DNA from: JABFRZ01 sp036376275
Lineage (GTDB): Bacteria > Planctomycetota > UBA1135 > GCA-002686595
NCBI GenBank assembly: GCA_036376275.1
Contig: DASVAP010000235.1
Coordinates: forward strand, 1-22,002
Reading direction: 5' to 3'
Length of the DNA stretch: 22,002 nucleotides
In this document: one piece after another, positions 8,266 through 16,895 of the stretch
Layout: each line of letters starts with the position of its first letter
Position numbering within the stretch: the first letter of the stretch is position 1
Made by a program: the position numbers and the translations under genes
The notes under the pieces: generated by a model
The model's database searches: none
The model's input: the letters and a program-made list of their open reading frames with translations, nothing else
Told to the model about the DNA's origin: nothing

Positions 8266-9251
8266 CCGGCCTCCTCCAGGGGGATGCGCGGGTCGAGCAG
8301 CGTCGCCGCCGCGTCGACCAGCGTGTTCAGGGCGTAGACCAGCACCGTGTAGACGAGCGTGACGCCCATGGCCAGCGGGTAGTCGCGGTTGAGCGCGCTG
8401 TTCACGAAGTGCGTGCCCACGCCCGGGATGGCGAAGATCTTCTCGACCACCAGCGACCCGGTCAGGATCCCGGCCGTGGCCGGCCCCAGGTACGTCACGA
8501 CCGGCAGGAGCGACGCGCGCAGCGCGTGGCGCACGAGCACCAGGTGCGGCGGCAGGCCCTTGGCGCGCGCGGTGCGGACGAAGTCCTGGTTCAGCACCTC
8601 GAGCAGCCCGGCGCGCGTCAGGCGCGCGATGTAGGCCGCGAAGGGCAGCCCGAGCACGAAGGAGGGCAGCAGGAAGTGCGCCAGGTCGCCCCAGCCGGCG
8701 GGCGGCAGCCAGCCCAGGCCGAAGACGAAGACCAGCACCAGGAGGCCGGCGACGACGAAGTTCGGCAGCGCGATCCCGAGCGTGGCCGCCAGGCGCAGCG
8801 CGAGGTCGAGGCGCGTGCCGCGCCGCACGGCCGCCAGGATCCCGCTCGGCAGCCCGAGCGCGAGGGCCCACAGCAGCGCCAGCGCCCCCAGCGCGGCCGA
8901 GACGGGCAGTGACTGGGCCAGGATCTCGCCCACCGTGAAGTCGCGGTACTTGAAGGAGGGCCCGAGGTCGAGCGCCAGCAGGCCGCCCCAGGGCCGCGTG
9001 CCGTCGCCGCCCACCAGGCGGTGCCCCTGCGCGCTCCAGTCCAGCGGCCCGACGTACTGCAGGTACTGCTTCCACAGCGGCCAGTCGAGGTGGTAGCGCT
9101 CGCGCAGGCTCTGCTCGACGGCCGGGTGCAGGGCGCGCTCGGACGAGAACGGCCCGCCGCGCACGGCGCGCATCAGCACGAAGCTGACGCTGACCACCAG
9201 CCACAGCGTGACCAGGAACCAGCCCGCGCGGCGCAGCAGGAAGAGCGTCAC
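8262..9251 (-). CDS. oppB: Peptide ABC importer permease, OppB type
   Basis: 329 aa from a GTG at 9251 overlapping the oppA stop by GTGA. TM1 (about 9-29) begins after LFLLRR, as in OppB/DppB. Residues 59-95 form a loop with YVGPLDWSAQGHRLVGG and RPWGGLLALDLG that is closely matched in the second importer of this window and is longer than the usual YLGDL-type segment. The core then runs through TM segments near 116-140, 155-181, 190-209, 246-270 and 294-315. The EAA coupling loop is DFVRTARAKGLPPHLVLVRH (223-242), and the IPGVGTHFVNSALNRDYPL stretch (275-293) is a hallmark of the family. It works with the OppC-type permease encoded next. Confidence 0.94.
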   Translation of the reverse strand: MTLFLLRRAGWFLVTLWLVVSVSFVLMRAVRGGPFSSERALHPAVEQSLRERYHLDWPLWKQYLQYVGPLDWSAQGHRLVGGDGTRPWGGLLALDLGPSFKYRDFTVGEILAQSLPVSAALGALALLWALALGLPSGILAAVRRGTRLDLALRLAATLGIALPNFVVAGLLVLVFVFGLGWLPPAGWGDLAHFLLPSFVLGLPFAAYIARLTRAGLLEVLNQDFVRTARAKGLPPHLVLVRHALRASLLPVVTYLGPATAGILTGSLVVEKIFAIPGVGTHFVNSALNRDYPLAMGVTLVYTVLVYALNTLVDAAATLLDPRIPLEEAG

Positions 9252-10936
9252 CGCGCGCGCTCCTTCCAGTGCCAGAACTTCGGCGGGTGCTCGTCGAGCA
9301 CGTTGGCGTGGAAGCCGCCGAGGCGCGGGTGTACCAGGTTCTGGCTGACGTAGCCGAAGAGCGGCAGGATCGGCAGCTCTTCCAGCAGGAGCGCCTCGGC
9401 CTCGGCCAGCAGCGCCAGGCGTCGCGCCGCGTCCACCTCGCGCCCGGCCGCCGCCAGCAGCCCGTCGTAGCGCTCGGAACGCCAGCCCGTGCGGTTGTTC
9501 TCGCTGTCCGCGGTGAAGGCCTCCAGGAACGTGTTCGGGTCGGGATAGTCGCCGATCCAGGAGGAGCGCGAGAGGTCGTAGCGCAGGTTCGTCTGCGAGT
9601 CGAGGAAGCTCTTCCACTCCTGGTTGAGCAGCTTGACCTCGATCCCGAGCGTCGCCGACCAGTCCGCCGCCAGCACCTCGGCCACGTCGCGGTGCGTCTC
9701 GGAGGTGTTGAACAGGATCTCGAGCGGCGGGAAGGGCCGCGCGGGCCCGTAGCCGGCGGCGGCGAGCAGCGCGCGCGCCTCGGCCCGGTCGGCGGCCAGG
9801 GCGGCCGCGTGCGCGGCTTCGTCCGCTCCCACCGGTGCGTGGCGCATCTCCGGGCGCGGGTAGCCGGCCAGGCCCGGCGGCGTCAGCGACCAGCTCGGCG
9901 GCTCGCCCTTCTGCAGGATCGCCGCGCACAGCGTGCGCCGGTCGACGGAGAGCGCCAGGGCGCGCCGCACGCGCACGTCGTCGAGCGGCGGGCGCGTCAC
10001 GTTGACACGGTAGAAGTAGCTCGCGAGGTAGGGCGCCGCCTGGAAGTCGGGCCGGCGGCGCAGCTCCGGCACGAGCGTGGCCGGCACGCGGTCGATCCAG
10101 TCGACCTCGCCCGCCAGGTAGAGGTTCAGCCCGGTGCCGATGTGCTCGAGCGCCAGGATGTCGAGCGAGCGCAGCGCGACCGCGCCCACGTCCCAGTACT
10201 CGGGGTTGCGCACCAGGCGCAGGCGGTCGTTCACGCGCCGCTCGACCAGCTTGAAGGGCCCGTTCGAGATCAGGCGCCCCGCGCGCACCCACTCGCTCTG
10301 CCAGCGGCGCGGGAAGCTCCGCTGCGCCTCCTCGAGCGAGCGCCGGTGCACCGGGAAGAGCGGGTGGAAGCTCGTCAGCGCCAGGAAGTAGGCCGTCGGC
10401 CGGGCCAGCTCGACCACCAGCGTGTGCGCGTCGGGTGCGGCGAGCCCCACGTCGCGCCAGCGCGCCTCGCGCTCCTCCGGCGCGCTGCGGCTGAAGGCCT
10501 CGGCCCCGCGCACGCACCAGAGCTGGTAGGCGAAGGGTGCCGCCGTCTCGGGCTCCAGCAGGCGCCGCCAGGAGTAGAGGAAGTCCTCGGCCGTCAGGTG
10601 CTCGCCGTTGCTCCAGCGCGCCTCGGCGCGCAGGTGGAAGGTGTAGGTCAGCCCGTCGGGCGCGACCTCCCAGCGCTCGGCCACGCCCGGCAGCGGCGCC
10701 AGCGTCTCGGGGTGCTTGACCGTCAGGCCCTCGAACAGCGCCATCGCCACGCGGCCCTCGGACTGGCCGCTGACCGTGGCCGGATCGAGGGTCGTCACCT
10801 CCGACCCGTTCGAGTACACGAGCTCGGCCCGCGGCAGCCGCGCGCGGCGCGCGAGCGCGAGGGCCAGGGCCGCGAGCGGCACGAGGAGCGCGAGCGCGAG
10901 GACGTTGCGGAGTCGCGCGCGCCAGGCGGCGGTCAT
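9248..10936 (-). CDS. oppA: Oligopeptide-binding protein, OppA type (SBP family 5)
   Basis: 562 aa, first gene of the operon. The N-terminus is MTAAWRARLR followed by a hydrophobic helix (11-29) and no lipobox, so it is either a cleaved signal peptide or a membrane anchor. The mature part follows E. coli OppA closely: SNGSEVTTLDP (42-52), ALFEGLTVKHPETL (66-79), GVAERWEVAPDGLTYTFHLR (84-103), ARWSNGEHLTAEDFLYSW (106-123), and near the end NQEWKSFLD (438-446), WIGDYPDPNTFLEAF (460-474). OppA-type proteins bind peptides in the periplasm and hand them to OppBC. The ATG at 10936 is the first start in frame with a plausible signal; a longer open frame upstream is only antisense to the divergent gene. 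No Shine-Dalgarno sequence precedes it. Confidence 0.93.
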   Translation of the reverse strand: MTAAWRARLRNVLALALLVPLAALALALARRARLPRAELVYSNGSEVTTLDPATVSGQSEGRVAMALFEGLTVKHPETLAPLPGVAERWEVAPDGLTYTFHLRAEARWSNGEHLTAEDFLYSWRRLLEPETAAPFAYQLWCVRGAEAFSRSAPEEREARWRDVGLAAPDAHTLVVELARPTAYFLALTSFHPLFPVHRRSLEEAQRSFPRRWQSEWVRAGRLISNGPFKLVERRVNDRLRLVRNPEYWDVGAVALRSLDILALEHIGTGLNLYLAGEVDWIDRVPATLVPELRRRPDFQAAPYLASYFYRVNVTRPPLDDVRVRRALALSVDRRTLCAAILQKGEPPSWSLTPPGLAGYPRPEMRHAPVGADEAAHAAALAADRAEARALLAAAGYGPARPFPPLEILFNTSETHRDVAEVLAADWSATLGIEVKLLNQEWKSFLDSQTNLRYDLSRSSWIGDYPDPNTFLEAFTADSENNRTGWRSERYDGLLAAAGREVDAARRLALLAEAEALLLEELPILPLFGYVSQNLVHPRLGGFHANVLDEHPPKFWHWKERAR

Positions 10937-11272
10937 CGCATGGGCGGTTGGGCTGCGTGCAGGGAGGGCGTCGCAGAGGCTAGGCAACCGCGCGCTCCGG
11001 CTCCAGCCTGCCCTCCGGAGCGCCGCGCTCCACCAGGTCCGGGGTTCGGCGGCCTTGCGCGGGCGGACCAGGGGGCGGGCTGGAGCCCGGCGGAGCCAGG
11101 GCCGCGCTCGAGCGGCGCTCCGCGCCGGTTCTCGCGATTCCTGCGTACGTCCGGGGCGTGCCGGGTAACTGGAAGAGCGCCGCACGGTAGGCCCAGGCGG
11201 GCCCGCTTCTCCTTCCCCTGAAAAGGGTTGCGGCTGCGCTCCTGGCCCCGGTACACCTTCGACTGCCTCCGG
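10937..11272. promoter_or_regulatory. Divergent control region between the two peptide-importer operons
   Basis: These 336 bases hold no gene that I can support and must carry both promoters. For the plus operon a weak pair TTGCGG (11228-11233) and TACACC (11252-11257) with an 18-base spacer lies just before the ATG. I find no clear pair for the minus operon. A CGCTCGAGCG palindrome sits at 11105-11114, a GGAGCG/CGCTCC hairpin at 11017-11031, and a larger inverted repeat is listed separately. Any operator role is inference. Confidence 0.4.
10999..11087. repeat. Inverted repeat in the divergent control region
   Basis: GGCTCCAGCC at 10999-11008 is the exact reverse complement of GGCTGGAGCC at 11078-11087. 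Beyond one wobble position, GCCC at 11010-11013 pairs with GGGC at 11073-11076, giving 15-base arms around a 59-base loop. It lies between the two binding-protein genes. Confidence 0.55.
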
Positions 11273-13207
11273 ATGAAGCGATTTCCCCTGCGTCTCCTCG
11301 CGCTCGCCGGCCTGGCGGGCTTCCTGTTCGCGAGCGCTGCCGTCGCCCGCGGTTGCGCGGCGGCCGTTGCGAGCGGCGCGGAGCCCCAGGAACCCGCCGA
11401 GGAGCGCCTGGGGCCCGGTCCCGAGCCGGTCGACCGCTGGCACCCGCGCGGGAAGGAACCCGTCGAGCCGGCCTACGGCGGCACCCTGCGCGTCCACATC
11501 GAGTCCCTGCCGCCCTCGCTGAACGGGATGCTCCTGAACAGCCAGAACGCGCGCAACATGCTGTTCGAGCTGCACGCCACGCTGGTCGGGCGCGACTGGG
11601 AGAGCTGGGAGATCGTGCCGGAGCTGGCCGAGCGCTTCGAGGCGGCCGACACGCTCGTCCTGAAGGACGGCAGCCGCCGGCACGGGCGCGTCTCCGAGGA
11701 GGAGGGCAAGGTCCTGCTGGCCGAGCCCGGCCTGGCGGCTCCGACGGTCCTCGCGCGCGACGACGTCGAGCGCGTCGAGCGCGGCACGGTGATCACCTTC
11801 CACCTGCGCCCGGGCGTGCGCTGGCACGACGGCCATCCCTTCGACGCCGAGGACGTGCTCTTCACCTGGCGCCTCGGCGCGAACCCGGCGGTGCGCTGCG
11901 ACTGGACCCGCCCGTACCTCCAGAAGATCGTGTCGGCGGAGGCGCCGGACCCGCTGACGGTGCGCTTCTTCCTGGCGGAGCAGTACTTCTACTCGTTCCC
12001 GTTCTTCGCCGACACCTTCTGCATCCTGCCGCGGCATCTCTACGACCTGCGCGACCCGGACCACGCGCGCCACGACCCGGGCGCGAGCGACGAGGCCTGC
12101 GCGAAGGCGATCAACGAGAACTCGCACAACACCGAGTGGGTCGGCCTCGGGCCCTACCGGCTCACGAAGTACTCCGCCGCCGGCGTCGAGGCCGAACGCT
12201 TCGACGGCTACTTCGACCCGGCCGACGCCGGCTACGTCGACCGCATCGTCTGGCGCCACGTGGCCAGCGACGAGGCCGCCTTCCAGGCCCTGCTCAACGA
12301 CGAGCTCGACTTCACCCTGCGCATCAGCTCGGACCAGTACTTCGGCCCGGCCATGCAGCAGGAGGCCTTCACGCGCCGCAACTGCAAGGGCTACTTCTAC
12401 CTGGGGTTCTTCAACTACGTGCCCTGGAACCTGCGCCGGCCGATCCTGGCCGACCTGCGCGTGCGCAAGGCCCTGGCCCACGCGATGGACATGGAGGCCT
12501 ACGTCGAGACCGTCGCGCACGGTCTGGCGGTGCTGCCCACCGGGCCCCAGAGCTACTTCGGACCGTCCTACGACCACGGCGTCGAGCGCCTGGCCTACGA
12601 CCCCGCGCGCGCGCGCGAGCTCTTCGCCGAGGCCGGCTGGCTCGACCGCGACGGCGACGGCGTGCTCGACAAGGACGGCCAGCCCTTCCAGATCGAGATG
12701 CTGGTGCTCTCGGGCAACAGCTCGGCCGAGCTCTTCGCGCGCATGCTCCAGGAGAGCCTGGCCAAGGTCGGCGCGCGCCTCGTCCTGACCCCGGTCGACT
12801 CGGCCACCTACTTCCGGCGCATCAGCGAGCGCGACTTCGACTGCGGCCAGGCCGGCTGGAACGTGGACGTGACCGAGAACGACCCGATGCAGCTGTGGCA
12901 CTCGCGCTCGGCCGGCCCGGGCGGCTCGAACCACGCCGGGGTGATGGATCCGAAGGTGGACGCGCTGATCGAGCAGGGCCAGCGCATGCTCGACGACGAC
13001 GAGCGCCACGAGAAGTGGCGCGAGCTGCACCGCTATCTCTACGAGCAGGTCCAGCCCTACCTCTACCGCGAGGCCCCGCCGCGCAAGTTCGCGCTCAACC
13101 TGGCCCTGCGCGGCGTGCAGTTCTTCAAGGTCTCGCCCGGCTACGCGCTGCGCCGCTGGTACTACCCGGCCGGGACGCCGGGCACGCGCCCGACGCGCGC
13201 GAAGTGA
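11273..13207 (+). CDS. Peptide-type ABC importer substrate-binding protein (SBP family 5) with inserted segment
   Basis: 644 aa. The ATG at 11273 gives a good signal peptide, MKRFPLRLLALAGLAGFLFA, with possible cleavage after SAAVA; an ATG 15 codons upstream would bury it. The SBP5 fold is clear: GGTLRVHIESLPPSLNG (69-85), IVPELAERFE (114-123), TFHLRPGVRWHDGHPFDAED (175-194), YVPWNLRRPILADLRVRKAL, and AGWLDRDGDGVLDKDGQPF. Between residues about 124 and 170, where the family normally has about ten residues, there is an extra segment with LVLKDGSRRHGRV, EEGKVLLA and RDDVERVE. This reads like a small beta-barrel unit of the kind written LKDG-x-x-x-x-G-x-V followed by a second strand pair. It is the first gene of the plus operon and diverges from oppA. 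The substrate is unknown; a peptide is likely given the partners. Confidence 0.9.
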   Translation: MKRFPLRLLALAGLAGFLFASAAVARGCAAAVASGAEPQEPAEERLGPGPEPVDRWHPRGKEPVEPAYGGTLRVHIESLPPSLNGMLLNSQNARNMLFELHATLVGRDWESWEIVPELAERFEAADTLVLKDGSRRHGRVSEEEGKVLLAEPGLAAPTVLARDDVERVERGTVITFHLRPGVRWHDGHPFDAEDVLFTWRLGANPAVRCDWTRPYLQKIVSAEAPDPLTVRFFLAEQYFYSFPFFADTFCILPRHLYDLRDPDHARHDPGASDEACAKAINENSHNTEWVGLGPYRLTKYSAAGVEAERFDGYFDPADAGYVDRIVWRHVASDEAAFQALLNDELDFTLRISSDQYFGPAMQQEAFTRRNCKGYFYLGFFNYVPWNLRRPILADLRVRKALAHAMDMEAYVETVAHGLAVLPTGPQSYFGPSYDHGVERLAYDPARARELFAEAGWLDRDGDGVLDKDGQPFQIEMLVLSGNSSAELFARMLQESLAKVGARLVLTPVDSATYFRRISERDFDCGQAGWNVDVTENDPMQLWHSRSAGPGGSNHAGVMDPKVDALIEQGQRMLDDDERHEKWRELHRYLYEQVQPYLYREAPPRKFALNLALRGVQFFKVSPGYALRRWYYPAGTPGTRPTRAK

Positions 13208-13217
13208 GCGACTCCGC

Positions 13218-14240
13218 TTGGCCTACGTCCTGCGGCGCCTGGCCCTCGTGCCGCCGACCCTGCTCGGCATCCTCCTGCTGACCTTCGGGCTCCTGCACCT
13301 CGTGCCCGGCGATCCGGCCGAGCTGGCCTTCGCGGGCGATCGCCAGGGTCAGGTCGATCCCGCGGCCCTGGCGCGCTTCCGGGCGGACTACCTGCTCGAC
13401 CGTCCGCTGTGGCGCCAGGTGCTGCACTACCTGGGGCCCTTCGACCTGTCCCCGGAGGGGCACCGCTGGTTCGGCGGCTCCGGCGAGCGGCCCTGGGGCG
13501 GGCTCCTCACCGGCGACCTGAAGCGCGAGATCCACCGCCCGCACGTGCGCGTGGCGGACGAGCTCGGCCGGCGGCTGGCGGTGACCGTGCCGCTGGCGGC
13601 GGCGGCGCTGCTGCTCGCCTATCTCGTGGCCCTGCCGCTCGGGATCCTGGCGGCCCTGCGCCAGGGGCGGGTCTTCGATCGCGCGGCCAGCGCGCTGGTC
13701 CTGGCGCTCTACTGCGTGCCGGTCTTCTGGGGCGGCCTGCTGTTGCAGCTCGTCTTCGGGGCGACGGGCCTCGACTGGCTGCCGGTCGTGGGGCTCGGGG
13801 CGGAGGGCGCGCCGCTCGGCGAGCGCCTGCTGCGCTCGATCCTGCCGGTGGTGTGCCTCGCCTACGGGAGCCTGGCGTACCTCTCGCGCCAGATGCGCGC
13901 GGGCCTCCTGGAGCAGCTCTCGGCCGACTACGTGCGCGCCGCGCGCGCGCGCGGGCTGCCGGAGCGGCTCGTCGTCGGCCGCCACGCGCTGCGCAACGCG
14001 CTGCTCCCGATCGCGACGCTGCTGGCGGGCGTCCTGCCGGCCCTGATCGGCGGCTCGGTGATCGTCGAGACCGTCTTCGACCTGCCTGGCGTCGGGCGCT
14101 ACGCCTACGAGGGCTTGCAGCAGCGCGACTACTTCATCGTGCTGGCCACCACGACCCTGGGCGGGCTGATGACGTGCCTGGGGATGCTGCTCTCGGACCT
14201 CCTGGCGGCGGCCGTCGATCCGCGCATCCGCCATGGCTGA
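13218..14240 (+). CDS. Peptide ABC importer permease, OppB/DppB type (second system)
   Basis: 340 aa. The start is a TTG at 13218, 10 bases after the binding-protein stop; no ATG or GTG is available in frame before the first membrane helix, and MAYVLRRLALVPPTLLG fits the family N-terminus. TM1 is about 8-29. Residues 63-100 (YLGPFDLSPEGHRWFGG, RPWGGLLTGDL) match the same loop in the first OppB here. Further membrane segments lie near 121-148, 159-182, 207-226, 260-284 and 307-332. The EAA loop is DYVRAARARGLPERLVVGRH (237-256) and DLPGVGRYAYEGLQQRDYF (288-306) is the usual family stretch. It overlaps the next gene by 8 bases (ATGGCTGA). Confidence 0.93.
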   Translation: MAYVLRRLALVPPTLLGILLLTFGLLHLVPGDPAELAFAGDRQGQVDPAALARFRADYLLDRPLWRQVLHYLGPFDLSPEGHRWFGGSGERPWGGLLTGDLKREIHRPHVRVADELGRRLAVTVPLAAAALLLAYLVALPLGILAALRQGRVFDRAASALVLALYCVPVFWGGLLLQLVFGATGLDWLPVVGLGAEGAPLGERLLRSILPVVCLAYGSLAYLSRQMRAGLLEQLSADYVRAARARGLPERLVVGRHALRNALLPIATLLAGVLPALIGGSVIVETVFDLPGVGRYAYEGLQQRDYFIVLATTTLGGLMTCLGMLLSDLLAAAVDPRIRHG

Positions 14241-15858
14241 GTCGCGCCTGGATCCGGGGCCGGCGGCGGACGCCTGGAGCCGCGCGCGCGCGAGCCTGGC
14301 GCGAAGCCGCGCCTTCCGCGTCGCGCGCCTCGGGCTCGTGCTCGTCTCCGGCCTGGCGGTCCTGGCGCCGTTCCTGGCCAGCGATCGGCCGCTGTACCTC
14401 GTCGCGGCCCATCCGGGCGAGTTCGAGCGCGCGCGGGGCGAGCTCGTGCCGCTGACGGTGGCCTGCGCGGCCCAGCTCGGGCCGGCCGGAGAGCCCACGG
14501 CGCGCGTGCGCGAGGCCGCGGCCGTCGCGCTGCGCCTCGCCCGCCTGGCCGAGGCCCTCGGGGACGAGGCCCCGGGCTCGATCGCGGGCTTCGAGGCCAC
14601 CCTCGCGCGCGCCCTCGCGCTGGCGGAGGCAGGCGCCGTGCCGCCCGGCACGGATGCCGAGCTGGTGCAGCGCGCGCGCGCGCTGGCGAGCGAGCTCGCG
14701 CCGCTGCAGAGCTCGTTGCCGGCGCGGCGCAGCTCCCCGCTGGCGGCCGGGCTGACGCCGCTCGAGGTCGGCCTCGTGCTCGCCTGGGGTCTCGCGCTGC
14801 TCGCGCCGCTGCGCCGGCGTCTCGGGCTCCCGCGCGCGCTGGGCCTCGCGGGGCTCGCCGGCCTGGCGGCGGGGGTCCTGTGGTCGGCCGCGGTCGGCGC
14901 GGGCCGCAGCTTCCCGACCGGCCACTTCAAGGAGGCCCTGACGGAGGGCGAGATCGTCGCCACGCGCGCCTGGTTCGCGCCCGTGCCCTACGGCTTCGCC
15001 GAGCAGCACCCGGAGGAGGCCCTGCGCCCGCCGACCTGGCTGGCGGCGGCCGAGCTCGATCCGACCGGCGCCTACCTGCGCGGCCCGCGCGTCCCCCGGC
15101 CCGATCCGGTGACGGGCTTCGTCCCGAGGACGCGCCCGGTCGAGGTGCGCGCCGGCGAGCCGGCCCTCAACGCGGCCGCGCGCCACTGGCTCGGCACCGA
15201 TGCGACCGGCCGCGACGTCCTGGCGCGCGTGATCCACGGCGCGCGCGCGAGCCTGGCGGTCGGGGCCCTGGCCACGGCGCTCCTGATGCTGCTCGGGATC
15301 GCGGTGGGGGGGCTGGCGGGGAGCCTGGGCGGGCGCGTGGACGTCTTCGTCTCGCGCGCGATCGAGGTCGTGTCCTCGTTCCCGCTGCTGTTCCTCGTGC
15401 TGGTGGCGGTGGCCTTCGTCGGACCCTCGCTCGGGACGGTGTGCCTGGTGCTCGGGGGCGTGGGCTGGACCGGCGTGGCGCGCCTGACGCGGGCCGAGTT
15501 CCTGCGCCAGCGCGAGCTCGACTACGTCGCCGCCGCGCGCGCCCTGGGCTTCTCGCGCCTGCGCATCGCGCTGGTGCACGTGCTGCCCAACGCCCTGGCG
15601 CCGCTGCTGGTGGCCGCGACCTTCACGGTGGCGGGCGTGATCCTGGTGGAGGCGGCCCTGAGCTTCCTCGGCTACGGCGTGCGCGTGCCCGTCCCGAGCT
15701 GGGGCGCGCTGTCGAGCGAGACGCGCGAGCTCGCCAACTGGTGGCTGCTGGTCTTCCCGGGCGCCTTCCTGTTCGCGACCGTGCTGTGCCTGCAGCTCGC
15801 CGGCGACGCGCTGCGCACGGCCCTCGACCCGCGCACGGCCGTGGAGCGCCTCTCGTGA
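14233..15858 (+). CDS. Peptide ABC importer permease, OppC/DppC type, with very large insertion and two extra membrane helices
   Basis: 541 aa, nearly twice the usual OppC length. TM1 is at about 31-49. Instead of leading into the core, it is followed by about 270 residues: a helical, Ala/Leu/Glu-rich soluble stretch (about 62-165), two extra hydrophobic segments (about 174-193 and 202-220), and another soluble part with TGHFKEALTEGE and PTWLAAAELDPTG (229-280). The canonical core begins at HWLGTDATGRDVLARVIHGA (318-337), with TM segments near 341-363, 382-398, 400-416, 455-475 and 503-522. The EAA loop is DYVAAARALGFSRLRIALVH (430-449), and LAGDALRTALDPR closes the protein. The ATG overlaps the upstream stop by 8 bases; the stop overlaps the next GTG by GTGA. 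Confidence 0.92.
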   Translation: MAESRLDPGPAADAWSRARASLARSRAFRVARLGLVLVSGLAVLAPFLASDRPLYLVAAHPGEFERARGELVPLTVACAAQLGPAGEPTARVREAAAVALRLARLAEALGDEAPGSIAGFEATLARALALAEAGAVPPGTDAELVQRARALASELAPLQSSLPARRSSPLAAGLTPLEVGLVLAWGLALLAPLRRRLGLPRALGLAGLAGLAAGVLWSAAVGAGRSFPTGHFKEALTEGEIVATRAWFAPVPYGFAEQHPEEALRPPTWLAAAELDPTGAYLRGPRVPRPDPVTGFVPRTRPVEVRAGEPALNAAARHWLGTDATGRDVLARVIHGARASLAVGALATALLMLLGIAVGGLAGSLGGRVDVFVSRAIEVVSSFPLLFLVLVAVAFVGPSLGTVCLVLGGVGWTGVARLTRAEFLRQRELDYVAAARALGFSRLRIALVHVLPNALAPLLVAATFTVAGVILVEAALSFLGYGVRVPVPSWGALSSETRELANWWLLVFPGAFLFATVLCLQLAGDALRTALDPRTAVERLS

Positions 15859-16895
15859 CGGCCCTGCTCGAAGTGCGCGGGCTCACGCTCGAGCTCGACA
15901 CGCCGGCCGGGCGCGTGCGTGCCGTCCACGGGCTCGACCTGGTGCTGCGCGCCGGCGAGACGCTGGCCCTGGTGGGCGAATCGGGCTGCGGCAAGAGCCT
16001 GAGCGCGCTGGCGCTCTTCGGGGCCCTGCCGCCGGCCGCGCGCGTGGCCGCGGGGCAGGCCTGGTTCCGCGGGCAGGACCTCCTGGCGCTGCCGGACCTC
16101 GAGCGGCGACGGCTGCTCGGGCGTGAGCTCGCGCTCTCGTTCCAGGAGCCCGGCGCGGCCTTCGACCCGGTCGTGCCGGTCGGGGCCCAGGTGGCCGAGA
16201 CCCTGCGCCATCACCTCGGCCTGGAGCGGCGCGCGGCCTGGCGGCGCGCGCTCGAGTGCCTGGCCCAGGCCGGGCTCGAGCGGCCCGAGGAGCACGCGCG
16301 GCGCCTGCCGGGCGAGCTCTCCGGCGGCCAGCGCCAGCGCGCGATGCTGGCCCTCGCCCTGGGTTGCGAGCCGGCCCTGCTGGTGGCGGACGAGCCGACC
16401 AGCGCGCTCGACGCGCCGCTCGCGGCCGAGCTCCTGGCCTGGCTCGCCGGCGAGGCGCGCCGGCGCGAGCTGGCGCTCCTGCTGATCACCCACGACCTCG
16501 CGGTGGTGGCCGAGCTGGCCGAGCGCGTGGCCGTGATGTACGCCGGTCGCATCGTCGAGGAGGCCGGCGTGCTGGACCTCTTCGCGCGCCCGAGCCACCC
16601 CTACACGCGCGCCCTGCTCGACGCGCGCCTCGCGACCGGGGCGGCGCGGAAGGCCTTCGCGGCCCTGCCGGGTCAGGTGCCGGCGCCCGGGGCCTGGCCG
16701 CCGGGCTGTGCGTTCCACCCGCGCTGCGCGCGCGCCGAGGAGCGCTGCCGGCACGAGGTGCCGCAGCTCCTGCCGGCGCCGGGGGACGAGCCGGCGCGGC
16801 CCGCTCAGCCCGGGCTGCGCGCACCGGACGAGAGCCTGGCGCTCTCCAGCCGGCGCGTGGCCTGCCACCTGCCGCTGACGGAGGAGCCAGCGTGA
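15855..16895 (+). CDS. Peptide ABC importer ATPase, OppD/DppD type (second system)
   Basis: 346 aa from a GTG overlapping the upstream stop (GTGA). Walker A is ALVGESGCGKS (38-48); the Q-loop reads FQEPGAAFDP (97-106), with Glu where Asp is common; signature LSGGQRQR (155-162); Walker B LLVADEP (175-181); TSALDAPLA (182-190); H-loop His213. The C-terminal oligopeptide-transporter region is present: SHPYTRALL (247-255), then CAFHPRC with Cys at 285, 291 and 298 and a further Cys337, the same spacing as in the first OppD here up to the fourth Cys. It provides half of the motor with the next gene. Confidence 0.93.
   Translation: MTALLEVRGLTLELDTPAGRVRAVHGLDLVLRAGETLALVGESGCGKSLSALALFGALPPAARVAAGQAWFRGQDLLALPDLERRRLLGRELALSFQEPGAAFDPVVPVGAQVAETLRHHLGLERRAAWRRALECLAQAGLERPEEHARRLPGELSGGQRQRAMLALALGCEPALLVADEPTSALDAPLAAELLAWLAGEARRRELALLLITHDLAVVAELAERVAVMYAGRIVEEAGVLDLFARPSHPYTRALLDARLATGAARKAFAALPGQVPAPGAWPPGCAFHPRCARAEERCRHEVPQLLPAPGDEPARPAQPGLRAPDESLALSSRRVACHLPLTEEPA

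Noticed and set aside
10937..13030. N-terminal extension of OppA to a 1260-codon frame
   Set aside because: The extra part is antisense to the divergent binding-protein gene and lacks a fold; the ATG at 10936 gives a normal signal and length.
13125..15579. Long antisense frames across the second importer's permeases
   Set aside because: Sequences are Arg/Ala/Gln-rich shadows; the plus-strand permeases have clear membrane segments and EAA loops.
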